From positions 1 to 64,000 of the forward strand of contig MSXM01000012.1 in NCBI GenBank assembly GCA_002083565.1: a DNA stretch of 64,000 nt. Direction: 5' to 3'. The first letter of the stretch is position 1; each line of letters opens with the position of its first letter. The position numbers and the translations under genes are program-made. A model generated the notes under the pieces. It was given only the letters and a program-made list of their open reading frames with translations, did no database searches and had not been told where the DNA came from. Source of the stretch: Nitrospira sp. ST-bin4. Its GTDB lineage: Bacteria > Nitrospirota > Nitrospiria > Nitrospirales > Nitrospiraceae. Shown here piece by piece: positions 63,980-64,000 of this stretch.

Positions 63980-64000
63980 CGCCAACCCTACCGTCCCATA

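Overview
The window reads as a chromosomal segment of a Nitrospira-type nitrite-oxidising bacterium. This is inferred from a periplasmic chlorite dismutase closely resembling my recollection of the Nitrospira defluvii enzyme, from Gram-negative envelope genes (lptCAB, pilMNOPQ), from the moderately high GC content and from the GTG/TTG start usage. No search was run, so the genus is an inference.

Layout. 1-15,900: the 3' tip of tuf, then one continuous, almost fully co-directional S10-spc-alpha supercluster (rpsJ to rplQ, with secY, adk, map, infA, rpmJ and rpoA), closed by a hairpin. 15,938-20,988: an LPS-transport and sigma-54 cluster (lptC-lptA-lptB-rpoN-hpf-rapZ) behind a recognisable promoter. 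21,054-26,370: a type IV pilus assembly operon, pilMNOPQ, with a promoter, a long leader and a strong terminator. 26,593-31,823: aroB, nadE and the nitrogen-control pair glnB-glnA; the uridylylation Tyr51 of PII and the adenylylation Tyr397 of GS are both present. 32,206-36,724: a TPR-PilZ protein, an Old Yellow Enzyme, an RsuA-family pseudouridine synthase and a small CBS/PsiE/92-aa operon.

36,780-41,060 is the accessory part: a decayed tandem duplication of about 1.6 kb carrying a BrnT/BrnA-like toxin-antitoxin locus and twin small membrane proteins, an AT-rich SIR2-like gene, and the C-terminal scrap of a Fic-family gene. It looks like a small defence/mobile-gene graveyard.

41,059-49,100: a secreted Ig-like lipoprotein, then a divergent pair that together resembles a split GlnE. 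One 560-aa protein carries the N-terminal-type nucleotidyltransferase motif and one 754-aa protein couples ACT-like domains to the C-terminal-type motif. Then come groEL, groES and rpoH. 49,210-51,507: ribBA-ribH-nusB. 51,575-60,099: a purine operon (purB-cld-purC-small membrane protein-purS-purQ-secreted protein-purL-purF) with the chlorite dismutase translationally coupled to purB. 60,154-64,000: PilZ protein, a small conserved protein, an MBL-like protein, a TPR protein, a 145-aa protein, an O-methyltransferase and a small minus-strand membrane ORF.

The strongest leads for something undescribed are the split ACT/GlnE pair (41.6-45.7 kb), the duplicated BrnTA/small-membrane-protein unit next to the SIR2-like gene (36.8-40.5 kb), and families of word-like intergenic repeats that have been captured into the ends of nusB and ribH. 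No tRNA, rRNA, CRISPR array or complete insertion sequence was seen.
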